Notes under the pieces: generated by a model
Databases searched by the model: none
The model's input: the letters and a program-made list of their open reading frames with translations, nothing else
What the model was told of the DNA's origin: nothing
Shown here: piece by piece, positions 49,101 to 58,087 of the stretch
How the letters are laid out: the number at the start of each line of letters is the position of its first letter
Numbering within the stretch: position 1 is the first letter of the stretch
Source: JANWHZ01 sp964527385
GTDB lineage: Bacteria > Patescibacteriota > Saccharimonadia > Saccharimonadales > UBA4665
DNA length: 62,077 nt
NCBI GenBank assembly: GCA_964527385.1
Contig: CAZGPZ010000001.1
Span: 1 to 62,077, forward strand
Direction: 5' to 3'
Program-made: the position numbers and the translations under genes

Positions 49101-49659
49101 GCCAGATGGTTATCAATCATTGCGCGTCACAGAATCGCCGATTACGGGACTATTTGTCATCAATCTAGTAGTTAACGGAGATGGCCGTGGCTGGTTTAAG
49201 GAAAACTACCAAGCTACAAAACTCGAGGCGCTAGGACTGCCTCATTTCAATGTTGTCCAGAATAACTTTTCATTTAATGCCGAAAAAGGCGTAACGCGCG
49301 GCCTCCACGCCGAGCCGTGGGAAAAGTACATATCAGTTGCAAATGGCAGCGTGTTTGGCGCATGGGTTGATTTGCGCAAAGGTCCGACTTTCGGGAAAAC
49401 GTTTACAACAGAGATTAATCCCGGGAGGGCAATTTTTGTTTCGCGCGGCATCGCGAACAGCTACCAGGCATTAGAGGCAAATGTAGTGTACACATACCTC
49501 GTTAATGCCCATTGGTCACCAGAAGCAAAATATACACTAATTAATTTGTTTGACCCCGCGTTGAATATTGCATGGCCAATTGATAGATCTCGTGCCATCG
49601 TCTCGGACAAAGACGCCAACCTTCCGCTGCTGCGCGACATAACACCTTTGGAGTTTTGA
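49093..49659 (+). CDS. rmlC: dTDP-4-dehydrorhamnose 3,5-epimerase family
   Basis: A cupin-fold epimerase of 188 residues. RGLHAEPWEKYI carries the catalytic His72 region, and DLRKGPTFG follows. The usual AHGF is ANSYQAL here, so the second conserved His is replaced. The catalytic Tyr may be in YTYLVN (Tyr133 or 135). Deviations from the family suggest either a divergent epimerase or a related sugar isomerase. It lies in the expected operon position between rmlB and rmlD. Confidence 0.85.
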   Translation: MFEPDGYQSLRVTESPITGLFVINLVVNGDGRGWFKENYQATKLEALGLPHFNVVQNNFSFNAEKGVTRGLHAEPWEKYISVANGSVFGAWVDLRKGPTFGKTFTTEINPGRAIFVSRGIANSYQALEANVVYTYLVNAHWSPEAKYTLINLFDPALNIAWPIDRSRAIVSDKDANLPLLRDITPLEF

Positions 49660-49660
49660 C

Positions 49661-50515
49661 ATGAATGATGAAGATCTTTTGATTGTCGGAGCGAACGGAC
49701 AACTCGGCACTGCCCTCCGGGAGAAATACCCAGGCGCTAAGATTATCGACGTCGGCGAGCTCGATATCAGCAATCAAGCTGCCGTACGTGCATATGATTG
49801 GTCGGATACGAAAGTCGTTTTGAACGCAGCAGCTTACACGAACGTTGATGGCGCGGAAACAGCTCAGGGACGCATAGTGGGTTGGAAAGTAAATGCTACC
49901 GGCCCATGCAATCTGGCTGAAGCAGCTATCAGCCATAATTTTACCTTGGTACATGTTTCCAGCGATTATGTTTTTGACGGGACACACGACAATCATTCCG
50001 AAACTGAACCGTTTAGTCCGCTAAATGTCTACGGCCAAAGTAAAGCGGCTGGAGACATTGCAGTAAGTTTAGTGCCAAAGCATTATATTCTGCGCACAAC
50101 GTGGGTCATCGGTGAAGGCAAAAATTTCGTCCGTACTATGCTTGATCTAGGCCGGAAAGGCGTCTCCCCAACTGTGGTGGCTGATCAATTCGGCAGGCTA
50201 ACATTTACCAGCGAACTGGTGCGTGTGATTGACTATTTATTGCAGACAAATCCAGCGTTTGGCACCTATAACGCTACAAACGATGGCGATCCAGCTAGTT
50301 GGTCCGATATCACGCGCAAAATCTTTAAACTGGCCGGGTTCGATCTTTCTGTTGCCGACACCACAACCGAGGCTTATTTTGCCGGTAAGACGGGGATTGC
50401 ACCACGTCCATTACAAAGCACTATGGATCTCACAAAGCTCCAACAGACAGGCTTTACCTCGCATGATTGGCGCGATGACCTCAAGGCGTATATACAGAAA
50501 GGATCGACCACATGA
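49661..50515 (+). CDS. rmlD: dTDP-4-dehydrorhamnose reductase
   Basis: Reduces dTDP-4-keto-L-rhamnose to dTDP-L-rhamnose. The 284 residues show LLIVGANGQLG, the catalytic VSSDYVFDG, the YGQSK pair (Tyr and Lys), and RTTWVIGEG. It starts one base after the rmlC stop and overlaps the following NUDIX gene with ATGA. The pathway enzymes B, C and D are therefore adjacent, with A last. Confidence 0.94.
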   Translation: MNDEDLLIVGANGQLGTALREKYPGAKIIDVGELDISNQAAVRAYDWSDTKVVLNAAAYTNVDGAETAQGRIVGWKVNATGPCNLAEAAISHNFTLVHVSSDYVFDGTHDNHSETEPFSPLNVYGQSKAAGDIAVSLVPKHYILRTTWVIGEGKNFVRTMLDLGRKGVSPTVVADQFGRLTFTSELVRVIDYLLQTNPAFGTYNATNDGDPASWSDITRKIFKLAGFDLSVADTTTEAYFAGKTGIAPRPLQSTMDLTKLQQTGFTSHDWRDDLKAYIQKGSTT

Positions 50516-51045
50516 CGTCATTAATGGACCAACCGGATGAGTTACTCGATCTTGTAAATAGTCGGGATGAAGTGGTCGGTACTATACGCCGTGAAGAAAT
50601 CCCTACCTTGGAACAAACTGGCAAAGGCTACGTCCGGGCAGTTGGCGTTTTTCTAGTGAGCAGTGAGGGTAAGCTTTGGATCCCTCGGCGACAACACCAT
50701 AAAAAGATTGCACCGGACGGTCTTGACTTCAGCGCCGCCGAGCATGTTGGCAGGGGTGAAACGTATGACGCAGCCGCGCTACGTGGCCTGGGTGAAGAGC
50801 TGGCCATTGATGCTGATAGCGCAAAACTTACATTTGTTGGTACCGTAAAACCGTTCGCAGGCCTGCCCTATTTTCACCCAGTGTATACATACCCTTGTGA
50901 TGAAGTTCCACGTTTTTCGACCGACGACTTTAGTAGTTACGAATGGCTTACGCCGGCCGAAGTAAAACAAAAGTTGCAAGCCAGAGAACAGGCAAAAGAA
51001 GTTCTGCTTCCAGCCATCCAGTTGTTAACCCAAAAGGAGGATTGA
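50512..51045 (+). CDS. Isopentenyl-diphosphate isomerase-like NUDIX protein
   Basis: A 177-residue NUDIX protein resembling the IDI/YfcD branch: LDLVNSRDEVVGTIRREEI, RAVGVFLVSSEGKLWIPRR, then LDFSAAEHVGRGE. The box is degenerate: Glu77 stands for Gly and Gly92 for Glu (RGLGEELAI), but the EE pair at 95-96 remains. Catalysis is therefore uncertain. Its ATG overlaps the rmlD stop, with AAAGGA 8 bases upstream. It is the second NUDIX gene in the rhamnose operon. Confidence 0.78.
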   Translation: MTSLMDQPDELLDLVNSRDEVVGTIRREEIPTLEQTGKGYVRAVGVFLVSSEGKLWIPRRQHHKKIAPDGLDFSAAEHVGRGETYDAAALRGLGEELAIDADSAKLTFVGTVKPFAGLPYFHPVYTYPCDEVPRFSTDDFSSYEWLTPAEVKQKLQAREQAKEVLLPAIQLLTQKED

Positions 51046-51046
51046 T

Positions 51047-51910
51047 ATGAAAGGCATTATTCTAGCCGGAGGTTCAGGAACACGGCTGTATCCAATTACC
51101 AAGGGTATCAGCAAACAGCTGATGCCGATCTACGACAAGCCGATGGTATATTACCCACTCAGCACGCTGATGATGGCCGGTATTCGCGACATACTCATTA
51201 TCACCACACCTGAGGATTCAGGCGCATTCCAACGCCTCTTGGGAGACGGTTCACAGCTCGGGTGCAGCTTTCTGTATGCAGTCCAGCCAAAGCCGGAGGG
51301 CCTAGCACAGGCATTCATTATTGGTAAAGAGTTCATCGGCAAAGACAAAGTGGCGCTCGTGCTCGGTGATAACATTTTCTACGGGCATGGATTCGGCAAC
51401 AGCTTGAAGCGCTGCGTCAACCCTCGCGGTGGAACAGTATTTGCATACCAAGTTTCCGACCCTGAACGCTACGGCGTCGTTGAGTTCGACAAAAATCGCC
51501 AAGCGATTTCTATTGAAGAGAAGCCTGCTAAGCCCAAATCAAACTTTGCTGTCGTCGGGTTGTATTTCTACGATAACAACGTGATAGAAATCGCCGAAAA
51601 CATTAAACCGAGCGACCGGGGCGAGCTGGAGATAACATCAGTCAACGAAGAATATTTGCGGCGCGGCAACCTCAAAGTCCAAACGATGGGCCGTGGCAGC
51701 GCCTGGCTCGATACCGGCACTTTTGAAAGCATGAACCAAGCTAGTCAATTCGTTGAAGTCATCGAGAAACGCACCGGCTTCAAGATCGGCTGCATTGAGG
51801 AAGTAGCCTACCAGGAAGGTTATATTGACTCTAAGCAGCTCGAAGAGTTAGCGGGTCCGCTTCGCAAAAGCGGCTACGGCCAATACCTCGAAAAGCTTGT
51901 CTCTCAATAA
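51047..51910 (+). CDS. rmlA: Glucose-1-phosphate thymidylyltransferase
   Basis: Makes dTDP-glucose from dTTP and glucose-1-phosphate, the first step of rhamnose synthesis. The 287 residues match RmlA closely: LAGGSGTRLYPITKGISKQL, YDKPMVYYPLSTLMMAGI, VLGDNIFYGHG, EKPAKPKSNFAVVG, and GRGSAWLDTGT. AAGGAGG lies 6 bases before the ATG. It ends the operon. The next gene is convergent. Confidence 0.96.
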   Translation: MKGIILAGGSGTRLYPITKGISKQLMPIYDKPMVYYPLSTLMMAGIRDILIITTPEDSGAFQRLLGDGSQLGCSFLYAVQPKPEGLAQAFIIGKEFIGKDKVALVLGDNIFYGHGFGNSLKRCVNPRGGTVFAYQVSDPERYGVVEFDKNRQAISIEEKPAKPKSNFAVVGLYFYDNNVIEIAENIKPSDRGELEITSVNEEYLRRGNLKVQTMGRGSAWLDTGTFESMNQASQFVEVIEKRTGFKIGCIEEVAYQEGYIDSKQLEELAGPLRKSGYGQYLEKLVSQ

Positions 51911-51925
51911 TGTATTTCTTACAGT

Positions 51926-52903
51926 TTAGTTCTCTTGTTTGCTGCTTGGTATGGCCGCAATTATACTCCGGCCAAAAAGTATCCAGCCTACTGTAATAAC
52001 TAACAACTGAGCTGGTCGATCAATCAACGAGAAAGCAACAACCTGTTTTGGATTGACCATTGTGATGCTATACATGCCCGCATAAACAGCCTCTCGAATA
52101 CCAACACTACCGGGCGTAATATTGAACAACAGACCAACAATAGCAAGCGATGCAAAGATAATAGCCGTCCAGACCGTACCATCTATTCCAAGGCTATGCA
52201 GTGCTGACCAATAGACTAACGCCACGCAAAATGTAGCAGCTGCTGCCCACAAGCCCATAGAGATAACAGTTCGGCTATCATGTCTTATAACACTCCATCC
52301 ATCATCTATAAGATGAATCTTTTGGGTGAATGAACGCGCATAACGGTTACTTTGCGGCAGTAGGTCGAAGGCTCGTATCAACTTATGCCCAAAAGCCATA
52401 AATAAGATACTCGCAACTATGCCAGCACTAAAGAAAAGGGCGGCAACCTGTCCAGCAGTTTGGCTAAACGAACCTGGAGTCGCGGCAAGCCCAATCATAC
52501 CAATCAAAAAGCTAATGGCGAAAAACATCAGATAGTATGCGTACAGCACACCTACAAATGATGCGTAGGATAAGCTATGGGCTCGCTTCAAATACACTGC
52601 GCGAAGACTTGCACCGCCAACTACCGGGGTAAAGAAGTTCACGAAACTTGATACAACCGTGAGTTTGAGTGATTCAAGTATGTGGATGGATTTACCGAAA
52701 GGTCGTAGCTGCGTTTGTAATAAATAAGCATTAGCTATTTGCACTCCAACTTGTCCTGCAAAAACAACAACAAGATAGACCGGCTCTATGTGTGCAAAGG
52801 AGCCAAAAATTGATGTACGGTTAGCGTAGATATATATAACTACAAGTACGCTTATGCCGACGCTCAGTATTGTTTTCCATATGTGCTTTTGAATAATCTT
52901 CAT
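51926..52903 (-). CDS. YbhN/lysylphosphatidylglycerol-synthase TM family protein
   Basis: A 325-residue protein with about eight transmembrane helices in the YbhN/LPG_synthase_TM arrangement; the conserved FFTPVVGGASLRAVYL and FNITPGSVGIREAVYAG blocks are intact. Members move lipids or are part of lipid flippases. It overlaps the glycosyltransferase upstream by 4 bases (ATGA), which suggests a role in handling the lipid-linked saccharide. Confidence 0.85.
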   Translation of the reverse strand: MKIIQKHIWKTILSVGISVLVVIYIYANRTSIFGSFAHIEPVYLVVVFAGQVGVQIANAYLLQTQLRPFGKSIHILESLKLTVVSSFVNFFTPVVGGASLRAVYLKRAHSLSYASFVGVLYAYYLMFFAISFLIGMIGLAATPGSFSQTAGQVAALFFSAGIVASILFMAFGHKLIRAFDLLPQSNRYARSFTQKIHLIDDGWSVIRHDSRTVISMGLWAAAATFCVALVYWSALHSLGIDGTVWTAIIFASLAIVGLLFNITPGSVGIREAVYAGMYSITMVNPKQVVAFSLIDRPAQLLVITVGWILFGRSIIAAIPSSKQEN

Positions 52904-53856
52904 CTGTCATCCACGGTTAACCATAACATACGCATGCCAACTATCAGACCTCTGATATAGCTTCCCCATGCATGTATGTCTATAATAAGGATTAGAGAGA
53001 GTGGAAGCTTTACGAAAACCTGCACCAAAGTGTACCAGAACTTCTTGAACCTTCCGTATTCAGACGCCAGTAAAAAGGCATTTCGTCCAAGGTAGTACGA
53101 TGGTATTTTCGTAAAACGGCGGTGACCGCCCTTGCTCGTTGAACCAGATTTTTTATGGTACACGACTGCCTCCGGCACAATGTACGCATAGTATCCGTGC
53201 GTTTCAGCCCGTTGGCACCAATCAAGATCCTCGTAGTATGCGAAGTATCGGTTGTCTAGTTTACCAATCTCTCTGATGAGCTTAGTGCTGACAAGCATTG
53301 CCGTACCTGGCACATAGTCCGTCTTAAATGGTGCTTTAGGCAAGTCAAGTGACGCCACTTTATCACCCTTATGTGTGTGACGAATCATTCCCATAGCAAC
53401 ACGGCCGCCGCCAAACCAGAGCCGCTCGCGGTCAGAATAAAGTATTAGTGGCGAGATCATGCCCGCATCGGGCGTTACCTCATAGAATGCAACAAGTTTC
53501 TCAATAGAATCCGGCGTAAGGACGACATCATTATTCAATACGAGCACATAATCAGCCTTGACTTCTAACGCCGCTTCCATTCCCTGGTTATGACCACCGG
53601 TAAATCCTAGGTTCTGACTGTTACGGATTAAGTGAACACTGGGAAACTGACGCTTAATTTCCGACGCCTCATCGTCGTTTGATCCATTATCTACGACCAA
53701 AATTCTCAGGTTTTTATACACCTGCCCCTTCACTGATTCGAGGCAACGCACCGTATCATCCAGCCCATTCCAGTTTAGGATCGTCACCGATACAAGTGGC
53801 TGCCATTTAGCACTATGAGTTGCTGTTTTTTTCTTTGGTTTTACCGTTCTCTGCAT
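52900..53856 (-). CDS. Glycosyltransferase family 2
   Basis: A GT-A enzyme of 318 residues. VSVTILNWNGLDDTVRCLESV starts the domain, VVDNGSND follows, LVLNNDVVL is the DXD-like metal site, and GTAMLVSTKLI and YEDLDWCQRAETHGY are typical of rhamnosyl/galactosyl-type transferases. A hydrophobic C-terminal helix probably anchors it. The ATG at 53856 is chosen since TATAAT lies before it and the one at 53880 precedes the -10. Confidence 0.9.
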   Translation of the reverse strand: MQRTVKPKKKTATHSAKWQPLVSVTILNWNGLDDTVRCLESVKGQVYKNLRILVVDNGSNDDEASEIKRQFPSVHLIRNSQNLGFTGGHNQGMEAALEVKADYVLVLNNDVVLTPDSIEKLVAFYEVTPDAGMISPLILYSDRERLWFGGGRVAMGMIRHTHKGDKVASLDLPKAPFKTDYVPGTAMLVSTKLIREIGKLDNRYFAYYEDLDWCQRAETHGYYAYIVPEAVVYHKKSGSTSKGGHRRFTKIPSYYLGRNAFLLASEYGRFKKFWYTLVQVFVKLPLSLILIIDIHAWGSYIRGLIVGMRMLWLTVDDR

Positions 53857-53885
53857 AAAGCTACCTAGATTATACCCCACAAGCT

Positions 53886-54950
53886 TTAGCTGGTGGATAG
53901 AATGCTACTCATAATCTTCGCAATCACCGCGTTGGAATAATGCTGCTGATACACCATGCGACCGCCCCGTCCAATTGAACGTAGCTTACTAGTGTGGGTG
54001 TGTGCCCATGAAATCTTCTGCGCAAGTGCCACCGCATCACCTTGCGGAACAACTAGGCAATTTACCTCATCGACCAGTTCGGGTATTTCCTTGGTTCTAC
54101 CAATGAGCGTTGGCGCACCCAGTGACAAGAATTGGTAAGTCTTACCCGTGACAACCATGCTTGACTGCAATGTATCGCCAAACGGACCAGCCAGGCAGAG
54201 CGACGATGCTGCAGCCGTCTGTGGCAGCTCCGCATATGGCACCCATGCTTTGTAGTCGATACGTGCACCTTTCTTCCTTGCTCGCTCAACCTGCTTGGAT
54301 ACATCTTCCTTGCCACCGACAAGCAAAAAGGTAATGTCTTGGGTATGCTTTAACAGCAACGCAGCCTCGATTACATATGATAAACCATGTAATGGCAACA
54401 TGTTGCCATAATAGAAAACCCTGAATCCTTTCGCTTTTCGGGCTTTTTTCTGCGGGCGGAATACAGCCTCGTCGGTGCTAACTGGTATAGCCCTAAATCG
54501 CACTAGTGGTAGATTCATGAGCTTGGCTGAATATCTGGCATGCGCTTGTGTATCCGCAAGAACCATATTATTGCGGCTCAGCATAAAACGGTAGATGTGG
54601 TACAGCATCTTGGCAGCAACTGATGACTGGCTGATTTTTTTGTGTTCGTAGACGACCCATTCAATAAGATTAATGAACTCGTCAAATACCCGTTTCTTCC
54701 CCACTGTTGCCAGCAAAAAAAACGGTAACAACTCATAACCCCGAAATGTTAGCACATATACATCGTGCCTATATCTCAATCTTGAAAACACGAGCCTTAA
54801 GACAACTTCAGGGTAACGCAAGATGTTTTTGTGCGAGTTTTTTATAACTACAACTTGGTTTCCCTTGTCTGCAGACAAAGCCGCGCGAAGTGTAATAGCC
54901 CGAATGTAATCGGGATCCTTATAGCAAGTAATGACGCAAATTTTCTGCAT
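53886..54950 (-). CDS. Glycosyltransferase family 4-like
   Basis: A GT-B enzyme of 354 residues. The N-terminal half includes AITLRAALSADKG and a long VFDEFINLIEWVVYEHKKIS stretch; the C-terminal half has RVFYYGNMLPLHGL, DITFLLVGGKEDV and GDTLQSSMVVTGKTYQFLSLGAPTLIG. The usual ExxxxxxxE pair is altered (TGKTYQFLSLG). It heads the minus-strand trio GT4, GT2, YbhN. No strong ribosome site is visible. Confidence 0.82.
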   Translation of the reverse strand: MQKICVITCYKDPDYIRAITLRAALSADKGNQVVVIKNSHKNILRYPEVVLRLVFSRLRYRHDVYVLTFRGYELLPFFLLATVGKKRVFDEFINLIEWVVYEHKKISQSSVAAKMLYHIYRFMLSRNNMVLADTQAHARYSAKLMNLPLVRFRAIPVSTDEAVFRPQKKARKAKGFRVFYYGNMLPLHGLSYVIEAALLLKHTQDITFLLVGGKEDVSKQVERARKKGARIDYKAWVPYAELPQTAAASSLCLAGPFGDTLQSSMVVTGKTYQFLSLGAPTLIGRTKEIPELVDEVNCLVVPQGDAVALAQKISWAHTHTSKLRSIGRGGRMVYQQHYSNAVIAKIMSSILSTS

Positions 54951-55070
54951 AATCAAGTCTGGTCATGTTTATTTTACACTGCTGCTAACGTCGAAGAAAG
55001 ATTATCTGTCAAGCTTGTTTTATAGGGGGTAAAATAGTATATTTGTTATGCTAAGACTTAAAATAAATAT

Positions 55071-55667
55071 ATGGTATTAAACGCTCGACAATATAATCCC
55101 TCAGGACCAAGAAAAACCGGCCTCAAAGTTGCGACTCTTCTTGTTGTATTATTGATCCTGTTAATATGTAGTTCATATGCGATGTGGCGACTGCGGTCGA
55201 CGAAAACCACAACGACCGTTCAGAACAACCGTGGAACTTCGACGCCTACTTCACATGTCCCCGGTGGCACTGACAATAATCCGACAACGGGCTCAGGAGC
55301 ATCAAAAGACGAGGGGGACAACCAGCCTGGGACGCCACCTGCTACAAACGTGCAGCCACGCACACCTACAGGGCAATTCGTCAGCAATCACCTGCCTAAT
55401 CTAAGTGGTAAGCCGTATTCTAACCACGAAAATTCTGTTTGTACCACAACGCCTGGTGTATTATGCGAAATCCGCTTCACGCTTGGCTCAACCGTTAAAG
55501 CCCTACCACCCCAGCGCACGAATGAGAATGGTGATGCAACATGGCCAGATTGGACCCTCCAAAGTATTGGTCTCACTGAGGGATCATGGCGTATTACAGC
55601 TGTAGCTGCAAATGGCAGTAAAACAGCAACCGCCGAAGATGTAACGAACATGGAAGTAAAGCCATGA
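55071..55667 (+). CDS. Anchored protein with Ig-like exported domain
   Basis: A 198-residue protein: short cytoplasmic tail, transmembrane helix at about 18-40, a Thr/Pro/Gly-rich linker to about 100, then a folded domain with a cysteine pair (CTTTPGVLCEIRFTLG) and SWRITAVAANGSKTA strands of Ig-like character. TAAAAT (55059-55064) ends six bases before the ATG, so the message is leaderless. It overlaps the next gene (ATGA), so the two probably work together at the surface. Confidence 0.7.
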   Translation: MVLNARQYNPSGPRKTGLKVATLLVVLLILLICSSYAMWRLRSTKTTTTVQNNRGTSTPTSHVPGGTDNNPTTGSGASKDEGDNQPGTPPATNVQPRTPTGQFVSNHLPNLSGKPYSNHENSVCTTTPGVLCEIRFTLGSTVKALPPQRTNENGDATWPDWTLQSIGLTEGSWRITAVAANGSKTATAEDVTNMEVKP

Positions 55668-58072
55668 AGCATAAGTTGGTTTGGATTCTACTCATGGCGA
55701 CAATCCCTGCATTCACATTTATTAAAGTTGCTCCACAAGCATCAGCGACAAGCACCAACTATAACAATTTGATTGATGACGCCCTCTTCGACGACACCCG
55801 TACTATGACAGCAAGCCAGATCGATGCGTTTTTAAATGGCTTCTCCAGCAGCTGTATTAGTAGCAATAGTGGCTTCCGGGTCGTCGATCCGACCGGCTAC
55901 AACCCTAGTCAGGGTTTTCTGTACGGCAGCAATGTCACCGCCGGTAAAGCGATTTATGATGCAGCTCAAGCCTATGAGCTCAACCCCCAGGTCCTACTGG
56001 CTACTTTACAAAAGGAACAAAGCCTTGTCACTGGCGGAAGTAGCTGCGGCACGCTCGCCTATGCCGGAGCTATGGGCTACGGCTGTCCTGATGGTGGTAC
56101 AACCCACACATACACTGGCGTTAATCTCTACACCTTGAATGGTCATACTGTAACTTCAGTGAGTGGTACTTGCGTAAGCAGCAAAGCACAGGTTGGATTC
56201 TCACAGCAACTTATTCACGCTGCCTGGTTGCTTAAATTTGATCGCATGCGCGCTGAAGGAAACGTAACGTGGGCGATTATAAAAACAAATTGGGATAACA
56301 GTGATGATCTTGATACCTATTATTCTGGGTATATGACACAGGGTACCTTCCAACGCTGTTCAAGCTGTTCGGCAACTTTCTTTGATGGACTCGCCGTAAT
56401 TGATGGTACGTCAGTGCATATAGACGATGGAGCCACCGCTTCATTGTATGTATATACACCACATAAGTCTGGTAACGATCATTTCGACACCATCTTTATT
56501 TCGTGGTTTGGATCTGTCCGTGCAACACCATTCATTCGTATAAGCGGCACAACAGCCGTTTACATACTAGGTGCAAGTAACACCTATTATTGGGTTCAAT
56601 CCGGCACGGAATTAAGAACCTATGGTTACGGTACAGTTTTCCTGACAATTGATACTGTTGGTAGTTCATACTTAAGCGGTCTTACCAACGGCGGCACATT
56701 GCCATTAATTGCACAATTTGACGGTGACGCAACAACATATCTTGTAGACAACAGCAGCACACACAAATTTGCTAATCCAACAATGCTAGCAACATTTGGC
56801 TACGGTAGCACCCAACCAGCGATACTGCCTGCATGGGTATTTAATAGACTGCCACACTTTAGTGATATGCAGGCAGTAGTGAAACAGCTCTCTGCACCAG
56901 AAATCTACTATGTCTCTAGCGATAAAAAGTTACATATTGGCACTTCAGCTGCATACCATACCCTTGGATCGCCAGTCTACAGCTCACAGCCTTCGGTCAC
57001 ATTAAGCAATGCTTACGTGGCCAGTATTCCACTTGGTCCACCAATTTTAGTACCAGACACGATTACCCACACAAGCGATACAAACATATATGGGTATTGG
57101 AATGGTGTTCACCTACTGGGCATCAATACTAGCGTTGGCGAGACAGCCGGAATAGGACCAGACTATACAGCCACAAGCATAGCCTTAAACCAACTACCAG
57201 CCAGCACAGATCCTGCCATAAATAAACTTGCACAGGATTCAAGTGGCAAACACTACGTATTAGACACGAAGCAGAAGCTTGCTATTCCAGACGATCAACT
57301 CGCGAACCTTGGGCTAACATCAGGAGATTTTACATCAGCCGATGACGGCTATTTAGGTCGTTTTACGTCTATGACAATGTCTTCGGTGGTACGCCCTATT
57401 GATGGAACGGCCACGTACAACATACAAGATGGGAAACTATATCATATTTATAGCCTTTCTGATCTATTTGGTCTGGGGTTTAGCTACGCTGATATACTGC
57501 GTGTCAATAGTTCAACACTTGGTCTATTTACACCGACCAACTTGCAGCTGTTCGCACCCGGTAAATTACTCAGAATCGATAAAAATCCTGAGGTGTTTGT
57601 CGTTGGTAATGGCTTTATGAAATTGCCAATAAAATCTCGCGCTGTATTCGATTCTTTTAAGTTCCTCATGAGTGACGTCGTAAGCGTGCCGGCAGCCACC
57701 CTAAATGGATACACCACTACCTCAGATTTAGCCTTGATAAACAAAGATAGTTTAGGCGGTGTGTGGCTCGTTGACCAAGGAAATAAACACGATATTACGA
57801 CTAGCCTGCTTGGTTCATCCTACTACAACATTGATGCATCAACTCTCAATATATTACCCGATAGTATTCTGAATAGATTACCCTCGGGAAGCAGCTTGTC
57901 GGACGTGCTTCGTATAGGCAACCAAGCAACTGTGTACGAAATTGTAGATGGTCAGAAACGACCTTTTAGCTCCAGGATTGGTTTTGAGACAAGTGGTCAC
58001 AGTTGGTCGGATGTTTTGTCGGTATCGGCCTACTTTGCTAGCTCGTTTCCAACTGGAAGCCCAATTCCATAA
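55664..58072 (+). CDS. Secreted lysozyme-like domain protein with Y/K repeats
   Basis: An 802-residue exported protein with a signal peptide (cleavage after ASA at about 28). Residues about 80-290 form a lysozyme-like domain with NPQVLLATLQKEQSLVT (possible catalytic Glu), AGAMGYGCPDGG and a late FDTIFISWFGS; I recall this domain in actinobacterial and CPR surface proteins. Residues 295-802 are about ten 45-50-residue repeats of the type TVYxVDxGxKxxIxS...GxxxxDV. The repeats could bind cell-wall polymers. It is coupled to the preceding anchored protein. Confidence 0.75.
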   Translation: MKHKLVWILLMATIPAFTFIKVAPQASATSTNYNNLIDDALFDDTRTMTASQIDAFLNGFSSSCISSNSGFRVVDPTGYNPSQGFLYGSNVTAGKAIYDAAQAYELNPQVLLATLQKEQSLVTGGSSCGTLAYAGAMGYGCPDGGTTHTYTGVNLYTLNGHTVTSVSGTCVSSKAQVGFSQQLIHAAWLLKFDRMRAEGNVTWAIIKTNWDNSDDLDTYYSGYMTQGTFQRCSSCSATFFDGLAVIDGTSVHIDDGATASLYVYTPHKSGNDHFDTIFISWFGSVRATPFIRISGTTAVYILGASNTYYWVQSGTELRTYGYGTVFLTIDTVGSSYLSGLTNGGTLPLIAQFDGDATTYLVDNSSTHKFANPTMLATFGYGSTQPAILPAWVFNRLPHFSDMQAVVKQLSAPEIYYVSSDKKLHIGTSAAYHTLGSPVYSSQPSVTLSNAYVASIPLGPPILVPDTITHTSDTNIYGYWNGVHLLGINTSVGETAGIGPDYTATSIALNQLPASTDPAINKLAQDSSGKHYVLDTKQKLAIPDDQLANLGLTSGDFTSADDGYLGRFTSMTMSSVVRPIDGTATYNIQDGKLYHIYSLSDLFGLGFSYADILRVNSSTLGLFTPTNLQLFAPGKLLRIDKNPEVFVVGNGFMKLPIKSRAVFDSFKFLMSDVVSVPAATLNGYTTTSDLALINKDSLGGVWLVDQGNKHDITTSLLGSSYYNIDASTLNILPDSILNRLPSGSSLSDVLRIGNQATVYEIVDGQKRPFSSRIGFETSGHSWSDVLSVSAYFASSFPTGSPIP

Positions 58073-58087
58073 ATAACTTGTTGGGAT

